Origin: Pseudarthrobacter oxydans
GTDB lineage: Bacteria; Actinomycetota; Actinomycetes; Actinomycetales; Micrococcaceae
DNA: 64,000 nt
Direction of reading: 5' to 3'
NCBI RefSeq assembly: GCF_030812335.1
Contig: NZ_JAUSSN010000004.1
Coordinates: 124,001-188,000, forward strand
The translations under genes were made by a program, and so were the position numbers. This document shows, one piece after another, positions 1 through 7,168 of this stretch; position 1 is the stretch's first letter; each line of letters begins with the position of its first letter. The notes under the pieces were generated by a model. The model worked only from the letters and a program-made list of their open reading frames with translations. It was not told the origin of the DNA and did not search any database.

Positions 1-89
1 AGCAGCCCGGTTTGGTGGGTCGCGTTCTGGCCCTCCGCAGGCGTGGCCTTTGCCAGCTCGTCGATTTGCTGGGGTACCGGGGTGGTCAT
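1..89 (-). CDS. 5' end of an unidentified gene, cut by the window edge
   Basis: An open frame starts at an ATG read on the minus strand at position 89 and runs off the left edge after 29 codons. A GGAAG ribosome-binding-like sequence sits about 7 bases upstream of the ATG. The visible N-terminus (MTTPVPQQIDEL) is polar with no signal peptide, and the product cannot be identified from it. It lies 79 bases downstream of menC on the same strand, so it could belong to the same transcript. This is inference only. Confidence 0.4.
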   Translation of the reverse strand, partial: MTTPVPQQIDELAKATPAEGQNATHQTGL

Positions 90-168
90 GACGAATCTTC
101 CGTTCTAAAGCTATTTTTCGGCGGCAACGGCGCCGCGTCCGCACCTACTTTACCCGCACCCCCGGGCG

Positions 169-1161
169 TCAGCGGTCGGCGGCGAGCACCGCGTGGACCC
201 GGCGCAGGCGCTCCAGCCACCACTCGCGGCGCTCCGGCGCGGCCTCGTATTCGGCCAGCAGCCCCGGATCGGCGGCGACGTCGCGGACCCGGATGGCGCC
301 GTCGTTGGGCACCAGGGAGTCCCGGGTGACGTCGGCGGCGAGCAGCGACACGGTCCCCAGCCCGCAGGCGTACGGCAGTTCAGGCAGCGCGGCGGCGAGC
401 GCCAGTCCGGCGCGGATCCCCACGGAGGTGTCCAGCGCGGAGCTGACGACGGCGGGGAGCCCGGCCTGCGCCACGATGTCCAGGGCGCGCCGCACTCCCC
501 CGAGCGGTGCCACCTTCACGACGATCAGGTCCGCGGCGCCGGCACGGGCCACCTTGAGCGGGTCCTCCTCCTTGCGCACGCTTTCGTCCGCGGCGATCAG
601 CACCGGGACCCCGGCGGCGCGCAGCCGGCGGCGGACCTCGGCGAGGCCGGCGATGTCCGGCACCGGCTGTTCGGCGTATTCGAGCCCGACGGCGGCCAGC
701 CGGGTGAGTGCCGCGACAGCGGTCGGGACATCCCAGCCGCCGTTCGCGTCCACGCGGATCGCGGCGTCCGGGAGCGCGGCGCGGACCGCGGCGACCCGGG
801 CGGCGTCGTCGTCGAGGCTCTGCCCGGGCTCGGCGACCTTGATTTTGACGGCGTCCACCCGGCCGAAGCGGGCCAGGATTTCCGGGACCCGGTCCGCGGC
901 GATGGCGGGGACCGTGGCGTTGACCGGAATCAGCTCACGGAGCGGCTCCGGGAAGCCCTGCCAGCCGGCCTCGACGGCGGCGGCGAGCCAGCGGGAGGCT
1001 TCCGGGTCGCCGTACTCCGGGAAGGGGCAGAACTCGCCCCAGCCCCGCGGGCCGTCCAGCAGCAGGGCCTCGCGCTGGAGGATGCCGCGGAACTTCACCC
1101 GCATCGGCAGGCTCACCACGTGCGCGCCGGCGAGGAGTTCCTCCAGGTCGGGAAGCTGCAC
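169..1161 (-). CDS. menC: o-Succinylbenzoate synthase (MenC)
   Basis: A 330-residue enolase-superfamily enzyme that dehydrates SHCHC to o-succinylbenzoate in cytosolic menaquinone biosynthesis. Visible catalytic features are the KIK motif (K106/K108), metal ligands D138 (in DANGGW), E164 (in AEQP) and D192 (in ADES), and the second catalytic lysine K216 (in VVKVAPLGG). Length matches actinobacterial MenC, which is shorter than the E. coli-type family average for the superfamily. It starts 3 bases from the stop of the small gene upstream (1165-1320), so it is probably translated with the sortase group. The superfamily also contains dipeptide epimerases, but the motif spacing fits MenC best. 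Confidence 0.9.
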   Translation of the reverse strand: MQLPDLEELLAGAHVVSLPMRVKFRGILQREALLLDGPRGWGEFCPFPEYGDPEASRWLAAAVEAGWQGFPEPLRELIPVNATVPAIAADRVPEILARFGRVDAVKIKVAEPGQSLDDDAARVAAVRAALPDAAIRVDANGGWDVPTAVAALTRLAAVGLEYAEQPVPDIAGLAEVRRRLRAAGVPVLIAADESVRKEEDPLKVARAGAADLIVVKVAPLGGVRRALDIVAQAGLPAVVSSALDTSVGIRAGLALAAALPELPYACGLGTVSLLAADVTRDSLVPNDGAIRVRDVAADPGLLAEYEAAPERREWWLERLRRVHAVLAADR

Positions 1162-1164
1162 TCC

Positions 1165-1320
1165 TCAGCCCACCGTCGCGTCGGTCAGGTTGGTGAGGTC
1201 CGCCAGCCAGGGGAAGGCAAACTCGACCAGCAGGAACAGCGCCCCCGTCAGGAGCGCGGCCGAGAGCAGGATCCGCAACCAGAGCGGCCCGGGAAGGTGC
1301 TGAAAAAGCCAAAGGTACAT
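1165..1320 (-). CDS. Small membrane protein, 51 residues, between sortase and menC
   Basis: An ATG read on the minus strand at 1320 opens a 51-codon frame that fills the gap between the sortase stop (1324) and the menC start (1161) almost exactly. Its sequence begins MYLWLFQHLPGP and then has one strongly hydrophobic stretch of about 20 residues (roughly positions 15-35), followed by a short polar tail. The tight packing (3-base gaps on both sides), single transmembrane segment and lack of overlap support a real gene. Function is unknown. Position next to a sortase suggests an envelope role or a partner of the sortase, which is inference. Confidence 0.6.
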   Translation of the reverse strand: MYLWLFQHLPGPLWLRILLSAALLTGALFLLVEFAFPWLADLTNLTDATVG

Positions 1321-1323
1321 GGT

Positions 1324-2124
1324 CTAGCCTTTCCCCTGCAGTGCGGCGAGCTGTTGGGCGATGGGCGCCGGGGGCCCTGCGCTGAGCGGCTGCCAGGAGT
1401 CGAAGGCCGAGTAGGCGATGATGCGCTCCTCGGACCCGAAGAGCGGGTTGCAGCTGGTCAGGGTCAGGAGCCGCTGCTCCGGCACCGCCCCGGGCTGGGT
1501 CGGCACCGGCAGGATCACGTCGGTCCGGTCCGGCAGGACGATCTCCTGGTTCCGGAAAACGTAGGTGTAGAAGCCGTCGGCGGTCTGGACGTAGATCTTG
1601 TCCCCGGGCACGAGGGTGTGGATGTTGTCGAGCACCGCGCCGTGGGTCTGGCGGTGGCCTGCCATGACGAAGTTCCCCACGGCGCCGGGCATCGCCGTGC
1701 CCGCGTAGCGGCCCAAGCCCAGGGTGTCGATGACGTCGCTGCTGGTGCCCTCGATGATCGGGCGGCTGTAGTCGGCGCCGAAGCGGGGAATGTAGATGAC
1801 CCCGATCGCCGTTCCGTGGGCCGGCGCCGTGCCGACCGGCGTGGCCGCGGGGTCCGCCGGGGCCGCCGGGACCGCCGGGTCCGCAGCCGACGGATCAGCG
1901 ATGGGCGCCTGGTGTTCCTGGACGAACTGCTTCACGGCAGCGCCCTGGGCGGCGTCCGCCTCGACGTTGGTCCACCACAGCTGCCAGGCGACGAACAGCA
2001 CGGCGATCACGCCGAGGGTGATCAGCAGCTCGCCGATGACCTGGACTACCATCAGCGAGCGCCGCGGGCGGGTGCGGCGTTTTTCCTGCGCGACGGCGGC
2101 GCGGCGGTTCAGTACGTTCGTCAT
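1324..2124 (-). CDS. Class E sortase
   Basis: A 266-residue membrane-anchored transpeptidase that cleaves LAXTG-type sorting signals and attaches surface proteins to peptidoglycan. The cytoplasmic N-terminus is basic, one transmembrane helix spans about residues 27-50, a Pro/Ala-rich stalk follows (about 72-104), and the catalytic domain fills the rest. Catalytic residues visible are H157 (in MAGH), C225 (in TLTSCNP) and R234 (in EERII). The start was chosen at 2124 because AGGAG lies just upstream; a longer frame upstream overlaps the lipoprotein gene. The TLTSC context and the N-terminal anchor are typical of the actinobacterial class E group. A candidate substrate with LATTG and LANTG motifs is encoded at 44613-45206. 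Confidence 0.9.
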   Translation of the reverse strand: MTNVLNRRAAVAQEKRRTRPRRSLMVVQVIGELLITLGVIAVLFVAWQLWWTNVEADAAQGAAVKQFVQEHQAPIADPSAADPAVPAAPADPAATPVGTAPAHGTAIGVIYIPRFGADYSRPIIEGTSSDVIDTLGLGRYAGTAMPGAVGNFVMAGHRQTHGAVLDNIHTLVPGDKIYVQTADGFYTYVFRNQEIVLPDRTDVILPVPTQPGAVPEQRLLTLTSCNPLFGSEERIIAYSAFDSWQPLSAGPPAPIAQQLAALQGKG

Positions 2125-2138
2125 GCCACTCCTGTTGA

Positions 2139-2636
2139 TTACCGCTGGACGCTGCCGATGAAGCATCGCCCGTTCGGAAGAACCGGCAAGACTGACGTTG
2201 CCACAGTTCCGGACCGGAGCTGCGCCATTACACATTCGGTTTCGCCCAGGACCCCGACCTCGACGGCGTCCGCGGCCAGTCCGGTGGGGGTGCGGGACGC
2301 GGAGACCTCGACGGCGGCCGGGGCGAACCCCGCCGCGGACAGGCTCTCGCGGACCTGCGCCGTGCTGGGCTGGGGCGAGGACGCCACCAGCGCCTGCAGC
2401 GCCGCCTCCACCGCAGCGGAAACACCGGACGGGGTGGCCGGGGCCGCGGAAGGAGCAGCGGAGGAAGTGGACGGGGTTTCCGCCGCGGGTGCCGAGGCGG
2501 AAGATGTGGACGCGACCGTCGGAGCGGGGGCCGAACACGCCGCCAACCCGGTCACCAACGGCAGCACCAGAGCAACCAGCCCCGCGTAACGGCGGCCGCG
2601 TGAGCTGCGGAGCGGGGCGGGGGCAGGGGAAGTCAC
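2139..2636 (-). CDS. Putative lipoprotein upstream of the sortase
   Basis: A 165-residue secreted lipoprotein. A basic n-region (RSSRGRR), a hydrophobic segment and the lipobox LAAC (cysteine at about residue 34) show a type II signal peptide. A Ser/Ala/Pro/Thr-rich linker covers roughly residues 35-75, and a small globular domain with two cysteines follows (in ETECVMAQL and NGRCFIG). The domain resembles the short actinobacterial lipoprotein family annotated only as DUF6993; I am not sure of that assignment. It ends 14 bases before the sortase start on the same strand, so the two are probably co-transcribed. Function unknown. Confidence 0.75.
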   Translation of the reverse strand: MTSPAPAPLRSSRGRRYAGLVALVLPLVTGLAACSAPAPTVASTSSASAPAAETPSTSSAAPSAAPATPSGVSAAVEAALQALVASSPQPSTAQVRESLSAAGFAPAAVEVSASRTPTGLAADAVEVGVLGETECVMAQLRSGTVATSVLPVLPNGRCFIGSVQR

Positions 2637-2807
2637 CGGAACATCCTTTCATACCGGGGCCAGCGTTCCTCCGCCGATGACGTGCTCACGCTCCTCCGTT
2701 CCCGGAGGTGGCCGCACTCCGCTCACGGACGCGCCCCGCAGTAGAATACGAGTGCCTATGGTGCGGGTCTGAGCGCCACGGGCCTGGCCCTTAGGACGGG
2801 ACGCATC

Positions 2808-3011
2808 ATGCTCACGACGCTGCTGTGCAGGTTGAACCTGGGGCTTCACTGGTTGGCCCAAGCGGGCCCGGACGGCGCCCTGTTCCGGCACTGCACGAAA
2901 TGCGGAAAATATGACCGCCGCGGCGCCAAACGGTTTCGACGCCTGGCAAAAAACGACCGACCGACCGAGGACGGGTCTGAGGGTGTGTTCCCCTCCAATC
3001 CGTACATGTAG
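2808..3011 (+). CDS. Small cysteine-motif protein, hypothetical
   Basis: A 67-residue frame with an amphipathic N-terminus (MLTTLLCRLNLGLHWL) and a CxxC pair in HCTKCGKYD, resembling short actinobacterial proteins that carry one zinc-knuckle-like motif. A GGGA sequence lies 6 bases before the ATG and a TAGAAT box that could serve as a -10 element is at 2742-2747. It has no overlap with neighbouring genes and is divergent from the lipoprotein gene. Nothing else supports it, and its function is unknown. Confidence 0.4.
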   Translation: MLTTLLCRLNLGLHWLAQAGPDGALFRHCTKCGKYDRRGAKRFRRLAKNDRPTEDGSEGVFPSNPYM

Positions 3012-3078
3012 ACGGCGCCTGTGGAATTGATCGCTCTTTAGCGCACCTCACGCGGCGGCGGGCCTCCACGCTGCGGGT

Positions 3079-3516
3079 TCAGGGCTTGGACAGGGATTCA
3101 GGAAGCAGCCCGAGTTGTCCGAGAAACTCCATCTGGTCAAAGTAGAAGTGGTGGGCTGTGATCAGGCCATTTTCGACGTGGGCGACATCGCAGCTCCTGA
3201 CCCGGACGCTCTTTCCGGTGGGAGGCAGGCTTTCGCCGGACGGCATGATCAGCGGTCCTGTGTTGGTTCCGACGACAAAGCCCTCATCGATCGCCACATT
3301 TCCGGCCTCGTACCTGTCCGCGTACTCGTAGGTGATGTCCGGGAAAGATTCCCCGAACTGTGACAGGTAGTTGCTGATGGCTTCAGGCCCAACGAGTTTG
3401 CCCTCCTCGGGCGTGAAGGCTACCGCATCAGCTGAGTAACACGCTGCCTGTGTCTCTTTGTCCTTCGCCGTCACGGCTGCGGTTAAGCGGTCCATTGCAT
3501 CGCGTGCTTGTCCCAT
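3079..3516 (-). CDS. SnoaL-like / NTF2-fold protein
   Basis: A 145-residue single-domain protein with the pattern of SnoaL-like ester-cyclase relatives: an N-terminal helix (residues 3-25), CYSADAVAF, then PEAISNYLSQFGESFPDITYE, and a C-terminal strand containing ENGLITAHHFYFDQMEFLGQLGL. Such proteins have an alpha+beta cone fold and bind small hydrophobic molecules; many are of unknown substrate. A GGAGG box sits 9 bases upstream of the ATG. It appears to be a single-gene unit. The exact reaction cannot be inferred. Confidence 0.8.
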   Translation of the reverse strand: MGQARDAMDRLTAAVTAKDKETQAACYSADAVAFTPEEGKLVGPEAISNYLSQFGESFPDITYEYADRYEAGNVAIDEGFVVGTNTGPLIMPSGESLPPTGKSVRVRSCDVAHVENGLITAHHFYFDQMEFLGQLGLLPESLSKP

Positions 3517-3743
3517 TTCTAGACCTCCATCTTTGGCGGCCTCACGGAAAGGTCAGGCCGCTCCGTGGCTTGGCCTCTGCTAATGCAGACGCCGATTCCA
3601 GTACACGCCGGGCGGGGAGGGGTGTCAACGGCTTCGGTTTTGGCGCCATTTGTGCGGGATTTCAAGCGGGATCAACACGCTCGTGGATTACGTCACGGCA
3701 GGTCCAGAACAGGCATTCGCGTTTGAGTCACGCTGACCCTTGT
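3517..3743. other. Intergenic region, no gene seen
   Basis: About 230 bases between the SnoaL-like gene start and the GH32 gene end, with no supported frame. It must hold the promoter of the SnoaL-like gene. No clear hairpin with a T-run was seen. Confidence 0.5.
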
Positions 3744-5096
3744 CTACAGGGACACGTCCGGCCGCTCCGGCTGCCGGAGCTCCCAGACGTCCGCCGCGGC
3801 GCCGTGCGGCAGCTCGAGCTGCCACTCCTCGCCCGGGCCGGGGTAGGCGCGCAGCGTCGTGGGGACGGTCCCGTGGCGGTAGACCTCCACGATCGAGGCG
3901 TCGAGGAAGATCCGCAGCTCATCGCCGCCGGCCACGGTGTCGGCGAACACGGTCCGCCGCTGCCCCGCGGCGACGAGGACCAGCCGGAGCGTGCCCTCTC
4001 CCCCGGCCACCCGGATCTCCGCCTCGGCCGGCACAGTGAAGGTGCCCGCGGCGCCGTGGCGCAGCCGGTCGCCGCGGTAGGCGCGCAGTTCGGGGACGGG
4101 CTCGACGGCGAGGACCCCGCCGTGCACGGACAGCTGGCGCGGGAAGGTCAGGATCCCGGCCCAGCCGGCGTCGTCGATCTCCGCCTGGCTGCGCCCGGGA
4201 CGGTCCTCGGAATCCTCCGCCTCCCCGGACCAGCCCCAGAGCAGCGTCCGGTCCGGCAGCGCGAGGAGCTGCGGGGCGTAGAACTCCCGCCCCAGGTCCG
4301 CTTTCCCGCCCGACGCCGGGGTGAACACCGGCAGTCCGCTGCCGTTGTCCGCCAGCGAGCCCAGGAGGTAGCCGACGCCGTTGGGGTGGTCGTGCTCATC
4401 GGTCCCGAGCCAGAGCGAGGCCATCAGCACCCACGTTTCGGCGCCGGAGGAATCCGGGAGCCGGACCAGCTGCGGGCACTCCCAGATCTCCGCGGGCAGG
4501 TGCCGGGCCGCGAGCGGGTCCTCGGAGCTGAACCAGATCCCCTCGTACCGCCAGTCGCGGAGGTCCTCGACGCTGTACAGCAGCACGGCGGCGTGGCCGG
4601 AGGCGAGCCCGGCGCCCTGCAGGGCGAAGCGGCGGCCCTGGAAGCTGAAGAGGAACGGGTCGCGGACGGCGGTGACCTGCGGGTCCGGGGGGACCTCGGC
4701 GGCGACGTGCCCCTTCTGGGTCCAGCTGCGCAGGGCGGCATCGGCCCGGGCCAGGACCACGCGGGAGTGCCCGCCCACGGTGTCGACGCCGGAGTACACG
4801 GCGGTGGGGACGCCGCCGTCGTCGGTCACCACGCCGGACCAGCAGCCCAGCGCGTCCGGGCCGCCGGGCTGGGGCTTCAGCGCCACCGGTTCCTCGTCCC
4901 AGCGGACCAAATCGGTCGAACTCAGGTGCCCCCAGCAGATGCCCTCGTGCCGTGCCGAGTCCGGGTTGTACTGGAAGAACACGTGGTAGCGGCCGTCCGC
5001 GTAGCTCAGGCCGTTGGGATCGTTGATCCAACCTTGCGCGGGCCGCGGGTGGAAGCGGGGGAAGGCTGGGTCCGGATGGTGCGCCGCGGTGTCCAT
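3744..5096 (-). CDS. Glycoside hydrolase family 32 beta-fructosidase
   Basis: A 450-residue cytosolic enzyme that hydrolyses terminal beta-fructosyl residues (sucrose, sucrose-6-phosphate or fructo-oligosaccharides). The five-bladed propeller domain shows the nucleophile D26 in WINDPNG, the transition-state stabiliser D146 in RDP, and the acid/base E206 in WECP. A C-terminal beta-sandwich follows (about 330-450). There is no signal peptide, so it acts inside the cell. The start at 5096 was chosen because it precedes the conserved N-terminal PRFHPRPAQGW; longer upstream codons run into the large inverted repeat. No sugar transporter or regulator is adjacent, so the preferred substrate is open. 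Confidence 0.9.
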   Translation of the reverse strand: MDTAAHHPDPAFPRFHPRPAQGWINDPNGLSYADGRYHVFFQYNPDSARHEGICWGHLSSTDLVRWDEEPVALKPQPGGPDALGCWSGVVTDDGGVPTAVYSGVDTVGGHSRVVLARADAALRSWTQKGHVAAEVPPDPQVTAVRDPFLFSFQGRRFALQGAGLASGHAAVLLYSVEDLRDWRYEGIWFSSEDPLAARHLPAEIWECPQLVRLPDSSGAETWVLMASLWLGTDEHDHPNGVGYLLGSLADNGSGLPVFTPASGGKADLGREFYAPQLLALPDRTLLWGWSGEAEDSEDRPGRSQAEIDDAGWAGILTFPRQLSVHGGVLAVEPVPELRAYRGDRLRHGAAGTFTVPAEAEIRVAGGEGTLRLVLVAAGQRRTVFADTVAGGDELRIFLDASIVEVYRHGTVPTTLRAYPGPGEEWQLELPHGAAADVWELRQPERPDVSL

Positions 5097-5124
5097 GGCC
5101 AAAACACTACCCGCGCCGCGGGCG

Positions 5125-5199
5125 GAGGGCTGCCCGCCGGGCAGATCAGGGCGAATGCGCTCCCAGCATCCGCCCTGATCTGCCCGGCGGTGGGCCCTC
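5125..5199. repeat. Long near-perfect inverted repeat between divergent genes
   Basis: Arms 5134-5153 and 5171-5190 are perfect 20-base reverse complements (CCGCCGGGCAGATCAGGGCG). The loop contains a further ATGC/GCAT pairing, and outside the core a GAGGGC/GCCCTC pair (5125-5130 and 5194-5199) extends the stem. It sits between the divergent GH32 and PAP2 genes. It could be an operator, a cruciform or a dispersed palindromic repeat. There is no T-run, so a simple terminator is unlikely. Confidence 0.85.
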
Positions 5200-5262
5200 A
5201 GAAAGTTCGCAGGGTTCTGTGGGAACCTGAGATCGATGATTTTTCGGCAGGAACACCCCACC

Positions 5263-6183
5263 ATGCAGCCGGCCCCGGAGTACCCGCAGCCGCCGTCCCG
5301 CGCACCCGAAGGTCGCCAGGGCCGGGGCACCGGGTTCCTGTTCCTGCTCGCCACGCTCGTCAGCATGGCGGCGCTGGCCGGGACCTACATCTTCTTCGTC
5401 CGGACCACCACGGGCCAGTTCATCGACGAATCGGCCCTCGTGGAGGCGGTCGAAACCCACGGCACCGCCGGCAAGGCCGCCACCAAGCTCCTCGACTCGC
5501 TGCCCGCGCTGTCCCTGCTGATCTCCGCGGTGGTGGTCCTGGTCGTCACCGTGCTGAAGCGGCGCTGGACCTCGGCCGGGATCGCCGTGGCGGCCTGCGT
5601 AGGCGCCAACATCGCCACCCAGATCCTCAAAGACATCGTCCCGGACCGGCCCTACCGCGGGATCGAGACCCTGGAGCTGAACTCGCTGCCCTCCGGCCAC
5701 ACCACCCTGGCTGCCTCGGCCGCGGCGGCGGTGTTCCTGATGGTCTCCCCGCGCTGGCGGCCGCTCGCCGGGTTCCTGGGCGGCAGCTTCGCCGTCGCCA
5801 CCGGGGTATCCACGCTGATCAACCAGTGGCACCGACCCGCCGACGTCGTCGCGGCCTTCCTCGTCGTGGCCGTGTTTATGCTCCCGGCAGGCTGGCTGAT
5901 CATCCGCCGGGGCCCGCGCTGGAACGTCTGGGAAGGCTACGGCCGGCACTGGGCCTCCGCCCGGCTGTGGCTGGCGCTGCCGCTGCTGGCGGGGCTCGCC
6001 GCGGCCGCCGTGGCCGCGTTCTCGCTGCTGAGCGTCGCGGTAGGCACAGGCCTGGACGACAGCACCACACACTACTTCTGGGCCGGGACCGCGCTGATCG
6101 TCATCGCCGGCTACCTCGCCACCGTCGCCGGAGTGTGGCTGTTCGGGCACGCGGCACGACGGCGGAGCGCACCCCGCCGCTGA
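5263..6183 (+). CDS. PAP2-family membrane phosphatase
   Basis: A 306-residue integral membrane protein of the PAP2 (type 2 phosphatidic acid phosphatase) superfamily, with about six to seven hydrophobic segments. Motif 1 is K123-x5-R129-P130 (KDIVPDRP), motif 2 is PSGH (143-146), and motif 3 has S183, H190 and D194 but a threonine (T184) where the usual SR arginine would be. The family dephosphorylates lipid phosphates such as undecaprenyl pyrophosphate or phosphatidic acid at the outer membrane face. An upstream ATG at 5236 is also in frame; 5263 is preferred because AGGA precedes it. An extra C-terminal pair of helices follows the catalytic core. Confidence 0.85.
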   Translation: MQPAPEYPQPPSRAPEGRQGRGTGFLFLLATLVSMAALAGTYIFFVRTTTGQFIDESALVEAVETHGTAGKAATKLLDSLPALSLLISAVVVLVVTVLKRRWTSAGIAVAACVGANIATQILKDIVPDRPYRGIETLELNSLPSGHTTLAASAAAAVFLMVSPRWRPLAGFLGGSFAVATGVSTLINQWHRPADVVAAFLVVAVFMLPAGWLIIRRGPRWNVWEGYGRHWASARLWLALPLLAGLAAAAVAAFSLLSVAVGTGLDDSTTHYFWAGTALIVIAGYLATVAGVWLFGHAARRRSAPRR

Positions 6184-6250
6184 CCGGCGCCCGCGGACAG
6201 AAGCCGGCGTGGGGCCAGGCCGCTGAGGCTGAACGGCAGCCGGGCACACG

Positions 6251-6287
6251 AAGGGCCCGGGAGCCGCCCCAGGGCACCCGGGCCTTT
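6251..6287. terminator. Bidirectional terminator-like hairpin
   Basis: AAGGGCCCGGG (6251-6261) pairs with CCCGGGCCTT (6277-6286) across a 15-base loop. It lies between the convergent PAP2 gene (ends 6183) and the secreted-protein gene (ends 6303). The T-run is short, so efficiency is uncertain. Confidence 0.6.
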
Positions 6288-6302
6288 GCGGTTCTGCGGT
6301 GG

Positions 6303-6815
6303 CTATTTGAGGAGTTCGCAGATGTCGACGGCCTTGCCCGCGGTCGCGTCGACGTTGCTCACGTTATTGGTCTTCGGTGAGTCAACCTGGAGCACCACCA
6401 GTCCGGTGTACTGGTAGGCCCCGGCCCCACCCTCATCTGCGGGCCTGTCCGCCGAGAAGTAGACAAATCCGTTGTGGCCGCTGAGGGTGAGCGTATAGCT
6501 CTTCCCATCCGGGTTCAGGACGTACCTGGCCACGGAACCGGAGGTCTTCACCGTGTACGTCTCACCGGTCTCTTCATTGGACCAGGTGAGGATGCGTCCG
6601 GTGCCAACCTGGTAGACGTTGCCGTTGCTCAATTCGATCACCCTGATGTTGCCCTCATTCGACGTGAGACCAAGGTCAAAGGTGTCGCACGATTCCGAAG
6701 CCGGAATGACAATTTTGGTCACGTCGTCTGGAGCTGCACCCGCGGACGACGCGGCGAGCAGCACGACTGCTGATGCAGCCAGCGGCGCGATCCAGCGGGA
6801 CTTTTTTCCTAACAT
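6303..6815 (-). CDS. Secreted protein of unknown function
   Basis: A 170-residue protein with a Sec signal peptide: basic start (MLGKKSR), hydrophobic core, and a likely AxA cleavage in SSAGAAPDD near residue 28. The mature part is mostly beta-strand in character with one cysteine near each end (ESCDTF and DICELLK), suggesting one disulfide. An ATG at 6830 is also in frame, but its first codons (ATGGAGGAGAAACTC) form the ribosome binding site for the ATG at 6815, which decides the start. No family was recognised. The 350-base leader carries the 17-bp repeated motif at 6988-7004. Confidence 0.8.
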   Translation of the reverse strand: MLGKKSRWIAPLAASAVVLLAASSAGAAPDDVTKIVIPASESCDTFDLGLTSNEGNIRVIELSNGNVYQVGTGRILTWSNEETGETYTVKTSGSVARYVLNPDGKSYTLTLSGHNGFVYFSADRPADEGGAGAYQYTGLVVLQVDSPKTNNVSNVDATAGKAVDICELLK

Positions 6816-7168
6816 GAGTTTCTCCTCCATTTAGTACTGCGAAAACGCATCACCCAGCGGGCGGAGACCATGCGCGGCAAATCGTCACGGGCGAACCCTG
6901 ACGGCGGCACTCCTGCCGCCCCACGTAGGGCCGGCCTTGGGATGCACCGGCGCACTCGCCCGACCGTACTAAGCCCCCTTAGCTTCCGCCCGAGTAGTAG
7001 GTACTCGTAAGTCGCCCCGCGGTTACCCGCTCTTATTGGGGATCGCCCGCCGGCGGCGCGAAACCCGTTTACATCCGGCCCGCCGAGGGCCAGAATTAGT
7101 CCCGCCCAGCCACTGGCTCAGGCTGGGCCCATCCGTCCATTCGTCCAGCCACGTCTCGAGGGACTGTC
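6816..7168. other. Divergent intergenic region with repeated motif
   Basis: A gene-free 353-base region between the secreted-protein gene and the aminotransferase gene, which must hold both promoters. The only element singled out is the GTAGTAGGTACTC motif (entered separately). No RNA gene was recognised. Confidence 0.6.
6988..7007. promoter_or_regulatory. Candidate regulator site, copy 1 (17-bp repeat)
   Basis: GCCCGAGTAGTAGGTAC followed by TCG. It contains an imperfect dyad, GAGTA then five bases then TACTC, as expected for a dimeric regulator. The first 17 bases recur exactly at 13166-13182. It lies 165-190 bases from both flanking start codons. The regulator is unknown. Confidence 0.5.

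Noticed and set aside
193..2589. A very long plus-strand frame across menC, the sortase and the lipoprotein genes
   Set aside because: It is an antisense frame kept open by high GC; the minus-strand proteins have full catalytic motifs and good ribosome sites.
3450..6380. A 976-codon plus-strand frame across the GH32 gene
   Set aside because: Antisense low-complexity translation; GH32 catalytic motifs lie on the minus strand.
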